A stretch of 64,000 nucleotides of DNA, from the NCBI RefSeq assembly GCF_023101085.1, contig NZ_CP064703.1, forward strand, positions 5,890,001-5,954,000, written 5' to 3'. The DNA comes from Bradyrhizobium sp. 170. Its GTDB lineage: Bacteria > Pseudomonadota > Alphaproteobacteria > Rhizobiales > Xanthobacteraceae. Below the pieces are notes generated by a model. The model ran no database searches. It was not told where the DNA came from and was given only the letters and a program-made list of their open reading frames with translations. Numbering within the stretch: position 1 is the first letter of the stretch; the number at the start of each line of letters is the position of its first letter. The position numbers and the translations under genes were made by a program. This document shows, in pieces, positions 1 to 8,805 of this stretch.

Positions 1-612
1 GTTGAAATTGATCGGCGCCGGGCCGGCTCCAAGGGCCTGGAAGAGCGACGTGAGATTCGGCGCCGCCGGCACCCGAAGCTTGAATCCCTTCAGATCATCG
101 GGGGTTTTGATCTCGCGCCCCGATGACGTGACATGACGAAAGCCATTATCCCACGCCTTCGAAACGGTCATGATCGGCGTCTTCGCGATCTGCGCGCGGA
201 TGTAGGCGCCGAGATCGCCGTCCATCGCTTTCCAAACGGCGTCATAGCTGGTGAACAGGAAACCCAGGTTCACAATTCCTGCGGCCGGGACCAGCGTTGC
301 AAGGATCAGCGAAGAGAGGTTGAAGAACTCGACCCCGCCGTTCCTGACCTGGGTCAGCAGGTCGGTGTCCGATCCAAGCTGGTTTGCCGGGAAGAGGTTG
401 ATCTCGAGCCGTCCGCCGCTCGCCTCGCGGATGCGATCCGTCGCCTCTTTGGCGCGCATGTTGACAGGGTGCGTCGGGTCCTGCCCGGTCGCGAGCTTGT
501 AGGTGAACTCCGCGGCGGAGGCGCGGCGGCTGAGGATACCGCAGAACGGCACGGCGGCCGCGCTCGTGATCAGGGTCCGGCGGCTCATTGTCATCGGCTT
601 GCGCGTGGTCAT
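1..612 (-). CDS. TRAP transporter substrate-binding protein, DctP family (partial, 3' end outside window)
   Basis: Periplasmic solute-binding component of a tripartite ATP-independent transporter. It would capture an organic acid or sugar acid and hand it to DctQM, which are not in the window. The start is the ATG at 612, seven bases after AGGGAGG. The N-terminus carries a twin-arginine-like signal (MSRRTLI followed by a hydrophobic stretch ending ASA). The mature part begins EFTYKLATGQDP and contains the typical GGRLEINLFP and LRVPAAPN segments. About 204 codons are visible of a usual 320-340, and the frame runs off the left edge. It follows the transketolase genes on the same strand after a 169-bp gap, so it is probably in the same catabolic locus. 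The substrate is unknown. Confidence 0.88.
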   Translation of the reverse strand, partial: MTTRKPMTMSRRTLITSAAAVPFCGILSRRASAAEFTYKLATGQDPTHPVNMRAKEATDRIREASGGRLEINLFPANQLGSDTDLLTQVRNGGVEFFNLSSLILATLVPAAGIVNLGFLFTSYDAVWKAMDGDLGAYIRAQIAKTPIMTVSKAWDNGFRHVTSSGREIKTPDDLKGFKLRVPAAPNLTSLFQALGAGPAPINFN

Positions 613-781
613 CGATTCCTCCCTGTGATTCGGGCCCGACGGGGCGGTGGCAACGGTTGTGTCCGTCAAATTCTTCTTGGCCGGCGCTCGAAGGCCGGCA
701 ATGGGCGGCAGCCGTCATTCCCCACAGCGGCGCTGCGGAGCGATGATTGCCGAAGTCTGTTGTGGGGCTGCGGCTAGAGCC

Positions 782-1795
782 CTAGCGCCCGAGCCATTGC
801 TTGATCTGCCGTGAGACTTCCGCGGTGGAAATTCCGTAGCGGTCGTGCAGCGTAGGCAGTGCGCCCGCGGCTAGAAATTCGTCGGGCAGGCCAATCTGTC
901 GAAAGGTCGAATGAACGCCGGAGCGCATCAGTAACCCGGCGACTGCCTCGCCGAGGCCGCCGATCACGGTGTGGTTTTCGGCAACGACGACCAGGCGCCC
1001 TGAGCGTCCCGCTTCGCGCAGGATCGTCTCGGCATCGAGCGGCTTGATGGTCGGAACGTGCAGCACGGCGGCGTCCACGCGGTCGCCCGCGAGCTCCTTC
1101 GCGGCGTCGAGCGCACGCATGGTCATGATGCCGGTAGAGATGATAAGGACATCCCTGCCGTCCCGGATCAGCGATGCCTTGCCAAGTTCGAAGTTGTAGC
1201 CGTACTCGTCAAGCACCACCGGCACCTGGCCGCGCAGCAGCCGCACATAGACCGGGCCTTGATGGGCGGCGATGGCCGGCACCAGTTGCTCGATCTCGTG
1301 CGCGTCGCAGGGGTCGATCACGGTCATGTTCGGCATGGCGCGGAAAAGCGCGAGATCCTCGGCCGCCTGATGGCTCGGGCCATAGCCGGAGGTCAGGCCC
1401 GGCAGAGCGCAAACGATCTTCACGTTGCGGTCTTCCTCCGCGATCGTTTGATGAATGAAATCGTAAGCGCGGCGGGCCGCAAACACGGCGTAGGTGGTGG
1501 CGAACGGCGTGAAGCCTTCGGCGGCCAGCCCCGAGGCGGCGCCGAACAGAAGCTGCTCGGCCATTCCCATCTGATAGTATCTGTCGGGGAACGCCTTGGC
1601 GAAGATGTGAAGGTCGGTATACTTGCCAAGATCGGCCGTCATGCCGACTACGTCGGCGCGGTTGCGGGCGAGCTCGACGAGCGCGCGCCCGAATGGCGCC
1701 GGCCTAGTCCTTTGTCCTTCGGCCGCGATCGACGCGATCATTGCCGAAGTCGTGAGGCGGGGCTTGCCTGAAGGCGTCTCGGTCGCGGGCTTCAT
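782..1795 (-). CDS. Transketolase C-terminal subunit (split transketolase, pyrimidine-binding/C-terminal domains)
   Basis: Second half of a two-subunit thiamine-diphosphate transketolase that moves two-carbon ketol units between sugars. The protein has 337 residues. The pyrimidine-binding domain shows MAEQ, with the expected cofactor-activating Glu at residue 80. It is followed by FATTYAVFAARRAYDFI and the YGPSHQAAEDLALFR segment, and a transketolase C-terminal domain starts near residue 205. The start ATG overlaps the stop of the N-terminal subunit gene by four bases, so the two are translationally coupled. Split transketolases of this kind usually sit in sugar or polyol catabolic clusters, which fits the SDR and TRAP neighbours. 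The exact substrate cannot be read from sequence. Confidence 0.92.
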   Translation of the reverse strand: MKPATETPSGKPRLTTSAMIASIAAEGQRTRPAPFGRALVELARNRADVVGMTADLGKYTDLHIFAKAFPDRYYQMGMAEQLLFGAASGLAAEGFTPFATTYAVFAARRAYDFIHQTIAEEDRNVKIVCALPGLTSGYGPSHQAAEDLALFRAMPNMTVIDPCDAHEIEQLVPAIAAHQGPVYVRLLRGQVPVVLDEYGYNFELGKASLIRDGRDVLIISTGIMTMRALDAAKELAGDRVDAAVLHVPTIKPLDAETILREAGRSGRLVVVAENHTVIGGLGEAVAGLLMRSGVHSTFRQIGLPDEFLAAGALPTLHDRYGISTAEVSRQIKQWLGR

Positions 1796-2640
1796 GCTGG
1801 CCTCCCATCATCGAGCGCTTTGAGCGCGAGCTGCCATTCGTGCGGCTCAACGCGGATGAAGTGATTTTTCTCACGCTGCTCCAGGAACGGAACGCCTTTG
1901 CCCATCAGCGTGTCGGCGATGATTATCCGGGGCCTAGGTTCTGTATGATCCTTGGCGGCATCGAATGCCGCCACAACGGCTTCGAGATCATTGCCGTCGA
2001 TCCGCTGAACGAACCAGCCGAAGGCCTGGAGCTTGTCGACCAGGGGCTCGAAAGCCATCATCTGCGTCGAAGGGCCGTCGGCCTGCTGGTTGTTGACGTC
2101 GACGATGGCGATCAGGTTGTCCAACTTGAAGTGGCTGGCCGACATGATCGCCTCCCAGACGGAACCCTCATCGAGCTCGCCATCGGAAAACAGCGTGTAG
2201 ACTCTGGCCTCGGAGCCCTTACGTTTCAGACCGAGAGCTCTTCCGACAGCGATGCCAAGTCCAAGGCCTAGGGATCCACCCGACATCTCCATGCCTGGCG
2301 TATAGGCTGCCATACCCGACATGGGCAGTCGGCTTTCGTCGAAGCCGTAAGTCTCGAGTTCTGCTTCCGGCAGTATTCCGGCCTCGAGCAGCGCTGCGTA
2401 GAGCGCGATGGCGTAGTGGCCGTTCGAGAGCAGGAACCGGTCCCGTCCCTCCCAGGATGGATCTTCCGGACGGTAACGCATCGCATGGAAATAGGCGGCA
2501 GTCAGAACATCGGCGATGTCCAGCGCCTGGGCAATGTAGCCCTGTCCCTGTACTTCGCCCATCCGCAGTGCATTGCGACGGACATTATGGGCGCGTTGCG
2601 CCAGCGTCGGCGCGTTGGCAATCGTTCCAGCCGTTCCCAT
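1792..2640 (-). CDS. Transketolase N-terminal subunit (thiamine diphosphate-binding domain)
   Basis: First half of the split transketolase, binding the diphosphate part of thiamine diphosphate. It has 282 residues, normal for the family. The cofactor/Mg motif is clear: SDGE at residues 152-155 and DVNN at 181-184. LSNGHYAIALYAAL near residue 71 is typical of transketolase N-domains. The start ATG at 2640 follows GGGAGGTCGTC, a good ribosome-binding site. It lies 22 bp downstream of the SDR gene and overlaps the C-terminal subunit by ATGA, so the three genes form one operon. Confidence 0.93.
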   Translation of the reverse strand: MGTAGTIANAPTLAQRAHNVRRNALRMGEVQGQGYIAQALDIADVLTAAYFHAMRYRPEDPSWEGRDRFLLSNGHYAIALYAALLEAGILPEAELETYGFDESRLPMSGMAAYTPGMEMSGGSLGLGLGIAVGRALGLKRKGSEARVYTLFSDGELDEGSVWEAIMSASHFKLDNLIAIVDVNNQQADGPSTQMMAFEPLVDKLQAFGWFVQRIDGNDLEAVVAAFDAAKDHTEPRPRIIIADTLMGKGVPFLEQREKNHFIRVEPHEWQLALKALDDGRPA

Positions 2641-2662
2641 GACGACCTCCCTTCTCAGCCGT

Positions 2663-3424
2663 TCAGTGAATGAGCATGCCGCCGTTGACGTCGATCACCG
2701 CCCCCGTGACGTAGGCAGACAGATCAGACGCGAGGAACGTGTAGATTCCCGCTACATCGCTGGCTTCGCCGAGGCGGCCGAGCGGAATGCCCTCGAGTAT
2801 CTTCGCCCTCATCTCGTCGGTGAGCTTGCCGGCGGTGATGTCGGTTCCGATCAGGCCGGGCGTGACGCAATTGACGCGGATACCGTCGGCTCCGAACTCG
2901 CGGGCCATCGCCTTGGCAAGGCCCAGCACACCGGCCTTGGCCGCGGAATAATGCGGGCCGCCGAAGATGCCGCCGCCCCGCTGCGCCGAGACCGACGACA
3001 TGCAGGCAATCGAACCGCTCTTGCGCCTGCGCATGTGCGGAATCACCGCCTGGGAGAGAAAGAGCACGCCCTTGAGATTGACGTCCTGAATGCGATCCCA
3101 GTCCGCCGGCGTGATTTCGAGGAGTTTCACCGGCTGGGTGATGCCGGCATTGTTGATCAGGATGTCGATCTGGCCGAAGGCGACGACCGCGGACTCGATG
3201 GCCTTCATACAGGACTTCTGGTCGGTAACGTCACATGCGAGACCGAGGTGAGGTCCGCCGGAACCCGAGTCCAGGCTTTTCGCGGCGGCTTCCGCCGCGG
3301 CGCCGTCAATGTCGAGGATCGCGACCCGGGCCCCTTCCGCTGCAAAACGCCTGGCAGTCGCGAGTCCAATCCCGCGCGGTGATGCCGCACCCGAAATGAC
3401 AGCCGTCTTGCCGCTCAGCAGCAT
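2663..3424 (-). CDS. SDR family NAD(P)-dependent oxidoreductase
   Basis: Short-chain dehydrogenase of 253 residues, probably oxidising or reducing a sugar, polyol or sugar acid handled by this operon. The Rossmann nucleotide-binding motif is GAASPRGIG at residues 12-20 and NNAG is at 91-94. The catalytic triad is Ser near 143-144, Tyr159 and Lys163 in HYSAAKAG. A longer frame starts at GTG 3550, but the ATG at 3424 is preferred: it follows AGGGAGGA at ideal spacing and begins directly with LLSGKTAVISG, as in the family. It is the first gene of the operon and is divergent from a LysR regulator. Its substrate is not identifiable. Confidence 0.92.
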   Translation of the reverse strand: MLLSGKTAVISGAASPRGIGLATARRFAAEGARVAILDIDGAAAEAAAKSLDSGSGGPHLGLACDVTDQKSCMKAIESAVVAFGQIDILINNAGITQPVKLLEITPADWDRIQDVNLKGVLFLSQAVIPHMRRRKSGSIACMSSVSAQRGGGIFGGPHYSAAKAGVLGLAKAMAREFGADGIRVNCVTPGLIGTDITAGKLTDEMRAKILEGIPLGRLGEASDVAGIYTFLASDLSAYVTGAVIDVNGGMLIH

Positions 3425-3557
3425 GCCTTCCTCCCTGAATCGACCCCGCAAAGCACCGTCGATCGGCACTGTTTTCTTGACGATCTGACTACGTCCGGAT
3501 CGACATTCCGACAAACGCGCAGTTGTCGCCGATAGATGAATCTGGTTCACTTATGGA
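3425..3557. promoter_or_regulatory. Divergent promoter region between SDR operon and LysR regulator
   Basis: This 133-bp gap separates two divergent transcription units, the leftward SDR-transketolase-TRAP operon and the rightward LysR gene. LysR-type regulators usually bind such gaps at T-N11-A sites. Several partial palindromes are possible here, but none is strong enough to name as the operator. The assignment rests on gene arrangement only. Confidence 0.5.
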
Positions 3558-4451
3558 ATGTTGCTTTCCAGCATCCCGATTTCGGCGATCCGCGCCTTCG
3601 AGGCGGCCGCACGCACCGGCTCGTTCCGCGATGCGGCGAGCGAACTCCATTTGACGCCGAGCGCCGTCAGTCACGCGATCCGCAAGCTGGAAAGCACGAT
3701 GAGCACCACGCTGTTCGAGCGCAGCGCCCGATCGATCCGGCTGACGCCAGCCGGGCAGAACCTGATGCGGCACGCCGGCGCCGCATTCGACAATCTGCGG
3801 CGCGGAATCGAGGAAGTCGCCGGCCGTGGGCCGCAACTGCTTCGGGTACATTGCGCGCCCAGCTTCGCGGCGCAATGGCTGGCGCCGCGTCTCGCCCAAT
3901 TCCTCGCTGCCGAGCCCAAGCTGGAAGTCCGGTTGGCCGCCAGCACCGAATATGCCCGGTTCAGTAACGACGATTTCGATCTCGATATCGTCTATGGGGA
4001 GCCCAGGAGCGAGGCCCTCGAAATCATCCCGCTCGGCGAGGAAACGGTTACACCCCTTTGTACGCCGACGATTGCAAAACGAATCCGTAAGCCGAAGGAC
4101 CTGGCCGGCCAGGTGCTCATTCGCTCGGAGGTCAAGCGGGTCCAGTGGCATCAGTGGTTCGCCGCGAACGGGTTGGAGTCACCGGCGATTCACGGCATGC
4201 GTTTTGATCGCAGTTTCCTGGCGATTGCCATGGCCTCGAGTGGTCTCGGCGTTACGCTGGAATCAACGCGACTTGCCGAGCGCGAAATCGCGTCCGGCAT
4301 ATTGGTCGCTCCACTCGCCGGTCGCGCGGTCGATGTCCGCTATGTCGGCCATCATCTCGTGTTTCCCCGCGCCAACCGGCAGCGCCGCGCGGTTCGGGCG
4401 TTTGCCGATTGGGTCATGTCGGAGCTTGATCGGACCACCACACGGCCCTAA
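3558..4451 (+). CDS. LysR family transcriptional regulator (GcvA-like)
   Basis: DNA-binding regulator of 297 residues. The N-terminal winged helix-turn-helix covers about residues 5-65 (AIRAFEAAARTGSFRDAASELHLTPSAVSHAIRKLE, read in two parts), followed by the LysR effector-binding domain. The HTH wording 'LTPSAVSHAIRKLE' and the FNDDFDLDIVYG segment resemble the GcvA/AmpR-like branch. It is divergent from the SDR operon and most likely controls it, in response to a substrate or intermediate of that pathway. The start ATG at 3558 gives the expected short N-terminus before the HTH. Confidence 0.9.
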   Translation: MLLSSIPISAIRAFEAAARTGSFRDAASELHLTPSAVSHAIRKLESTMSTTLFERSARSIRLTPAGQNLMRHAGAAFDNLRRGIEEVAGRGPQLLRVHCAPSFAAQWLAPRLAQFLAAEPKLEVRLAASTEYARFSNDDFDLDIVYGEPRSEALEIIPLGEETVTPLCTPTIAKRIRKPKDLAGQVLIRSEVKRVQWHQWFAANGLESPAIHGMRFDRSFLAIAMASSGLGVTLESTRLAEREIASGILVAPLAGRAVDVRYVGHHLVFPRANRQRRAVRAFADWVMSELDRTTTRP

Positions 4452-4492
4452 TGCGCTGCAGGTGGTCGCCCGCGCAGCAAGTCGTACCGGTG

Positions 4493-5045
4493 CTAGACTT
4501 TGTAGCCCTCCGATTGCGACGGCGGCCTTGTTAAAAACGGCACGCAAATCATCACCAGTAGCGTGGGGACCGCCAGCGACAGGAAAAACAACCCTGCTTG
4601 CCGGGAGCCGCGACGAAGCCCGAAAACAACAGGGGCGAAGCGATTGAAACCATTCGCCCGATACCGAATGCCCAGCCGACGCCGGTGGCGCGGACCTTCG
4701 TCGGATAGACGGTCGGCACATAGGAATTCAATGCGCTTTGTGCACCCGTCATCGCCGCGCCGGCGAACGCCATGGTCGCAATCATGCCGATGCCCATGCC
4801 CGTGCCAACGGTAAAACCGAGGGTCAGCCAGCTCGCCGTACAGGCTCCATACCAGAACCAGAGGCCGATCCGCGGGCCGAAGCTATCGAGCAGAAAACCG
4901 CTCAAGCCCGAACCTACCAGGCCGCCGATGGAGAACGCGGCCATCAGTGTTCCGACCACCTGTAAGGAGAAACCGGCGCTGAGGTTGAGAACCACCGCGC
5001 CGAGTGCGGCGAAGCCCGACAGTGCGATAAAGCTGAGCGCGAATG
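4493..5045 (-). pseudogene. MFS transporter C-terminal fragment (aromatic acid:H+ symporter-like), truncated and frameshifted
   Basis: Only the C-terminal half of a major facilitator survives. Reading leftward from about 5045 gives FALSFIALSGFAALGAVV, then GLVGSGLSGFLLDSFGPR (a typical loop between membrane segments) and YPTKVRATGVGWAFGIGRMV. Near 4610 the frame changes: the first frame ends in a non-family tail, while the neighbouring frame continues LFFLSLAVPTLLVMICVPFL to a stop at 4493. The 5' half is missing. The fragment starts abruptly where an unrelated ORF (to 5383) is joined to it. Both defects show that this is a decayed gene. Confidence 0.8.
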
Positions 5046-5383
5046 TCGATAATCAGCCCTAACGCGCGTGCTTTCGTTCGCGCTGAGCCAACATGACGTC
5101 CCAGGGCTCTTGCTATTTCTCCTAGCTTGATCCTCTGACCAATCATTTCGATGAACTGACTGATCTCTTCCTCTGACCAATCCTTCGGCTTTAACGTTCT
5201 AGTGCCTCGCGTCTTTGCCGGTTTACGCTTTCCGGTAGTTGTCCCACGAGCTTTCACTAATCTCACCACCGTCTTGCACTTAGGACATTCGTGAGACCGA
5301 ATTTCATATCTTGCGGTTACAGGCTCGATTGCGATGGCATGTCGCTCCACACCGCATGCGACGAACAATAGGCTGGCTGTCAT
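4883..5383 (-). CDS. Chimeric hypothetical protein: zinc-ribbon/HTH-like N-terminus fused out of frame into MFS remnant
   Basis: Open frame of 166 residues in two parts. Residues 1-113 look like a genuine gene: a CG...HECPKC pattern (Cys10, Cys33, Cys36) suggests a small zinc ribbon. A basic linker follows, then DWSEEEISQFIEMIGQ...KLGEIARALGRHVGSARTKARALGL, which resembles a SANT/Myb- or GcrA-type helix-turn-helix. After about residue 113 (position 5044) the reading continues in the wrong frame of the MFS fragment and is arginine-rich nonsense. The original C-terminus has therefore been replaced by a recombination joint. Function unknown; the N-terminal part could bind DNA. Confidence 0.5.
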   Translation of the reverse strand: MTASLLFVACGVERHAIAIEPVTARYEIRSHECPKCKTVVRLVKARGTTTGKRKPAKTRGTRTLKPKDWSEEEISQFIEMIGQRIKLGEIARALGRHVGSARTKARALGLIIDIRAQLYRTVGLRRTRRGGSQPQRRFLLTGGRNTDGRVLHRRPGRFGLERFSAR

Positions 5384-5769
5384 AGCGTGTATCCTCGAGC
5401 CGCAAGAATATCTTCTCGGAAGGCCGGATGGCTATCACCACCCCGCAAAAATACGGGGGTGCCGATTTCCTGAGCTGCTAACCGGTAAAATTGAGGAGTT
5501 AGCGATATGCGTTGCGACATCAGTATGCTCAGCCATCCGTGGAGCGCCGGGTAATTCTCCAGGTCCGATCCAACTCACGCTAGGAGCAAATCGCAGCCAT
5601 TGTAGGAACATGTTTCTAACTCGCGGTCTCAAACGCACAGAATGGTGCTTGCTACGTAATTGTCGAATCTCGGCGGCGTCCTCCCTTTGACGCCTGGTTT
5701 TGGAGGAAACGAACACCCAGCTGATCCCCATTAACCCGAGCCAGTTCGCAGCGCCGAAACGCGAGACCG
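5384..5769. other. Intergenic stretch without a recognisable gene
   Basis: Between the zinc-ribbon ORF and the IS66 remnant I see no protein with family features on either strand. The open frames here are short and have the composition of shadow frames. The stretch is probably transposon-associated debris. Confidence 0.4.
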
Positions 5770-6145
5770 GGAGAAGAAAGAAGCGCACCTTCAGCAGATT
5801 GCCACGACGACCGCGGAAGCAAAACAGGGGCCCAGCGGGTCGCGATGCAAGATCCCCTGAACCTGCAATGCCAGCGACCAAAAGCCCTTGCGCATGTCGG
5901 TATAGCCGGTCGCGAGCCATACCCGCACGCCGGCCGGCAACGGGATCATCGTGGCCGTCCATCAGCGCAGCCACAACTGCGGTCAGCGTCACCGTGTCAA
6001 CCGCGCCCGTGACCCGCATCCGAGCCCCGGCCGCGAACTCAATCTCGATCGCACCGCAGGTCTCGGAGGGCGCCGTCAACGGTTGCCGGGCTGGCGCAAT
6101 GGAGACTGCCGCAAAACGGACTTCGTCATCCTGCCGCGGCATCGG
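5770..6145 (-). mobile_element. IS66-family remnant: end of tnpA (OrfA) and start of tnpB (OrfB)
   Basis: Reading leftward, a frame from 6142 ends with IEIEFAAGARMRVTG...[11 protein letters not shown], the characteristic C-terminus of the IS66 OrfA protein. At 5949 an overlapping ATG starts [18 protein letters not shown]...[11 protein letters not shown], the N-terminus of IS66 OrfB (TnpB). Around 5830 OrfB loses its frame: the expected [14 protein letters not shown] appears in the other frame. The rest of tnpB and all of tnpC are absent. Neither terminal inverted repeat was identified. This is a dead fragment on the left flank of the ICE backbone. Confidence 0.82.
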
Positions 6146-6432
6146 TCCAGGCCCGAAGGAGCAAGCCGATGGAGGTGCGGCAGCGTTCCGTCATGGCAGA
6201 GAGAGCGACGTAGCCGGACGACGAAGACGCAGAAAGCGAAGCAACGGGTTACGCCGACTTCCGCGAACGGATCAGAGGAACGCCGAGCAGATAGGCGGGC
6301 GGTCAACGCCATTGCCGGACGCCGACGGCAGGGCACGGATCGGCCCAATAAAAAACACAACCTGTCGATGAAATCACCCGATTCCAAATATCTTATCGAT
6401 GCTCCTGCATTTTCAGAGCACCATGGTCGCGA

Positions 6433-7389
6433 ATGGCCGACGAACAAGACCACAGATATTTATCGCTCCGCAATCAATCTGCAACGATCCCCCTTCAACA
6501 CCTCCGATATGCGGTTGTTTCCGCGGAGTATGGAAGCTTCCGGCGGGCTGCAGAAGCGTTGTTGACGCAGCAGTCAACTCTGAGCCGCTGCATCCGGGAA
6601 CTCGAGGAATCAATAGGCGTGATTGTGTTCGAGCGATCGAGCGGCGGCGTCTGCGCCACGTCGGCTGGCCGGGATTTTCTCCGAACGGCGCGGTCGATAC
6701 TCGAACAAATGGATGCGCTGGTTACGTCAGCCAAGTCTAACGGACGCGGCGAGGCTGGGCGGCTGTCTGTGGGATTCTATACGTCGCTGTCGGCCGGCAA
6801 TTTACGGGCGACGTTGGTGGATTTCAGGCAGCGGTGCCCACAGGTCGCACTTGGCATGGTCGAAAGGTCGCGGATGCGCCTCGTCGCCGCCTTACGCAAT
6901 GGTGCAATCGACGTTGTCATCGCGACCGACGGAGGACACGTCTTTGACAGCAACGCCTTGCCGCTGTGGAGCGAGCGCGTCCTAGTGGCCTTGCCTGAGG
7001 GACATCAACTGGCTGGGAAGAAGGCGATCTACTGGACCGACCTGCGGAATGAGACGGTCCTTCTCAGCCATTATGACCCGGGACGAGAACTTGAGGATCT
7101 CTTGTTGGCGAAGCTGATCTCGACAGCAGACCGTCCCAAGATCGAACGCCATGACGTTAGCAGAGGCATCATCAAGACCCTCATATCCATAGGATTCGGT
7201 GTCAGTTTGGTGGCCGAGTCCGACATCGGCGTCACGTTTGCGGGCCTGATTTATCGAGAGATACGAGACGGCACGGGGCCGAGTCAGGTCCATTATTCAG
7301 CACACTGGCGCAAGGACAATGACAATCCGGCGCTGGCAAACTTTCTCAAATTGTTGAGCGAGCGCTATCCCTTGCCTTGCGCAGGCTGA
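6433..7389 (+). CDS. LysR family transcriptional regulator at the trb locus
   Basis: DNA-binding regulator of 318 residues. The winged HTH lies at about residues 25-80 (LRYAVVSAEYGSFRRAAEALLTQQSTLSRCIRELEE, read in two parts) and the substrate-binding domain follows, with SVGFYTSLSAGNLRATL and a short FGVSLVAES segment. The ATG at 6433 puts about 20 extra residues before the HTH, so an internal start is possible. It runs convergently into the DUF2274 gene with a 25-bp 3' overlap. LysR genes in this position accompany trb clusters in related rhizobial ICEs. It may regulate transfer genes, but nothing in the sequence proves this. Confidence 0.87.
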   Translation: MADEQDHRYLSLRNQSATIPLQHLRYAVVSAEYGSFRRAAEALLTQQSTLSRCIRELEESIGVIVFERSSGGVCATSAGRDFLRTARSILEQMDALVTSAKSNGRGEAGRLSVGFYTSLSAGNLRATLVDFRQRCPQVALGMVERSRMRLVAALRNGAIDVVIATDGGHVFDSNALPLWSERVLVALPEGHQLAGKKAIYWTDLRNETVLLSHYDPGRELEDLLLAKLISTADRPKIERHDVSRGIIKTLISIGFGVSLVAESDIGVTFAGLIYREIRDGTGPSQVHYSAHWRKDNDNPALANFLKLLSERYPLPCAG

Positions 7390-7604
7390 CCCTTGCGGCG
7401 GGCCTTTGCAAAGGCTCGGTCGGTTACCATGAATCGCGCCAGCATTGGTGCGACCAGCTTTGCGGGATCCGAGATCGACTGCCCGGTTTCGCGGGCAAGC
7501 ATGTCGGTGTAGGCCGCGAGGTCGCGATGGACATCGGCCGGCAGTTCCACGCTGAGCTTTACCGGCTTGTCATCGGCGATGGCGCCGAGCTTCAGCTTTG
7601 CCAT
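7365..7604 (-). CDS. DUF2274 domain-containing protein
   Basis: Small protein of 79 residues with KLSVELPADVHRDLAAYTDMLARETGQS, typical of DUF2274 and reminiscent of a ribbon-helix-helix fold. DUF2274 genes are found right after trbI in alphaproteobacterial ICEs, as here (4-bp spacing). The role is unknown; DNA-binding autoregulation of the trb operon is a reasonable guess. It is the last gene of the leftward trb operon and overlaps the end of the convergent LysR gene. Confidence 0.88.
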   Translation of the reverse strand: MAKLKLGAIADDKPVKLSVELPADVHRDLAAYTDMLARETGQSISDPAKLVAPMLARFMVTDRAFAKARRKGQPAQGKG

Positions 7605-7608
7605 TTTT

Positions 7609-8805
7609 TCAGCCTCTGTATGGTTCGAGCACGAGGTCGCGATTGACGATTACCCGGACCGGAAAACCCGGCCGAATTGTCAGGGTCGGCTGGATGTTGA
7701 GATTGCGCCGAACGATCTGCTGACCGGTCTGGTTCAGGGAATCCCCTGCCCCACGGCGAAGGGCCTGCAGAATGGCGCTGTTTCCGTTGCCAGCATCCAA
7801 GCCGGAACCAAGTTCGGCTCCTACACCAAGCAAAGTCGACAGCAACGCAGCCTTGAACATCTCGCCCCCGTGAAGATCGACCTCGTCGTGAAGCCCCGCA
7901 TAGCCTGCGGTATCGGCACCCGGCTGGCGCTCAAGGACGATCGATCGGCCGTTCGGCATGATCAGGCGTGTCCAGACCAGGAGCACGCGTGACTGTCCAT
8001 GTGTAACGTGGCTATCGTAGATCCCTATCAGCCGCGCACCCTGGGGCACCAACAAAGTTTGACCGGACAGCGTATCAAATAGCGGTTCAGTCACATGCGC
8101 CATGATCTGCCCGGGCAGATCGGAGCGGATGCCCGTAATAAGGGCCGCCGAAATCACAGACCCTGCCTGGACGACAAAACGCGAGGCTGGCTTCGCCACA
8201 CGGTCAGGGCTCGTGGTCCGCCGATCAACGGCAGCGCTAACAAAAGCGAGCTTGCGGTCCTGACCATTCTGGGCAAACGCCTCATCGGACGGTGATGCGG
8301 CATTTGAGGTCGTCTCGGCAGGAGTCGCTGCCGCCGGTGGCTGAACATTCGTTGACGCAAATACTTTGCTGGTGCGCGCGGCCTCGCTTTCCTGGTTCAT
8401 GCGCTGTTGCTCGGGATCGACCGCAAGCGGCCCGGACTGGGCCTGGGCTGCAACAATGGGGCGACCGAGATCACCCGGCAATGGCGGCCCGAGGCGCGGC
8501 ACGTCGCGCGGAATGCCCGCATAGTCGCGCGGCAGCCCGGCAAGGCCGTCGGCCACATTGTGGTGATCGGTGCTGTACAGCTCTTCGGAAGCTGGACCAC
8601 GCGTGCGATTCTGCTGCAGGGCCCACAGCACGGCTCCGGAAACGAGAACGAGCGCGAGTGCCGTGCCCCCGGCCAATACCTTACGCGACAGGCGAGTCAC
8701 GGGCGGAGGTTCTGGACGCAGGCGCAGTGAGCTGGCTATCTCCGCAGCACTCTTCGGCGAGGTAGAACCAGGACCACCGGCGCCAGTCGTTTGGTTATCG
8801 GTCAC
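7609..8805 (-). CDS. trbI: Conjugal transfer protein TrbI (VirB10-like core/outer-membrane linker)
   Basis: 398 residues. A cytoplasmic proline-rich N-terminus is followed by a single membrane helix at about 43-64 and a long periplasmic region. The C-terminal VirB10/TrbI domain starts near residue 210 (ALITGIRSDLPGQI, then LLVPQGARLIGIYDSHV). TrbI spans both membranes and links the inner-membrane complex to the TrbG/outer ring of the mating pore. It overlaps trbG by four bases (ATGA), indicating coupling. The length fits the family. Confidence 0.95.
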   Translation of the reverse strand: MTDNQTTGAGGPGSTSPKSAAEIASSLRLRPEPPPVTRLSRKVLAGGTALALVLVSGAVLWALQQNRTRGPASEELYSTDHHNVADGLAGLPRDYAGIPRDVPRLGPPLPGDLGRPIVAAQAQSGPLAVDPEQQRMNQESEAARTSKVFASTNVQPPAAATPAETTSNAASPSDEAFAQNGQDRKLAFVSAAVDRRTTSPDRVAKPASRFVVQAGSVISAALITGIRSDLPGQIMAHVTEPLFDTLSGQTLLVPQGARLIGIYDSHVTHGQSRVLLVWTRLIMPNGRSIVLERQPGADTAGYAGLHDEVDLHGGEMFKAALLSTLLGVGAELGSGLDAGNGNSAILQALRRGAGDSLNQTGQQIVRRNLNIQPTLTIRPGFPVRVIVNRDLVLEPYRG

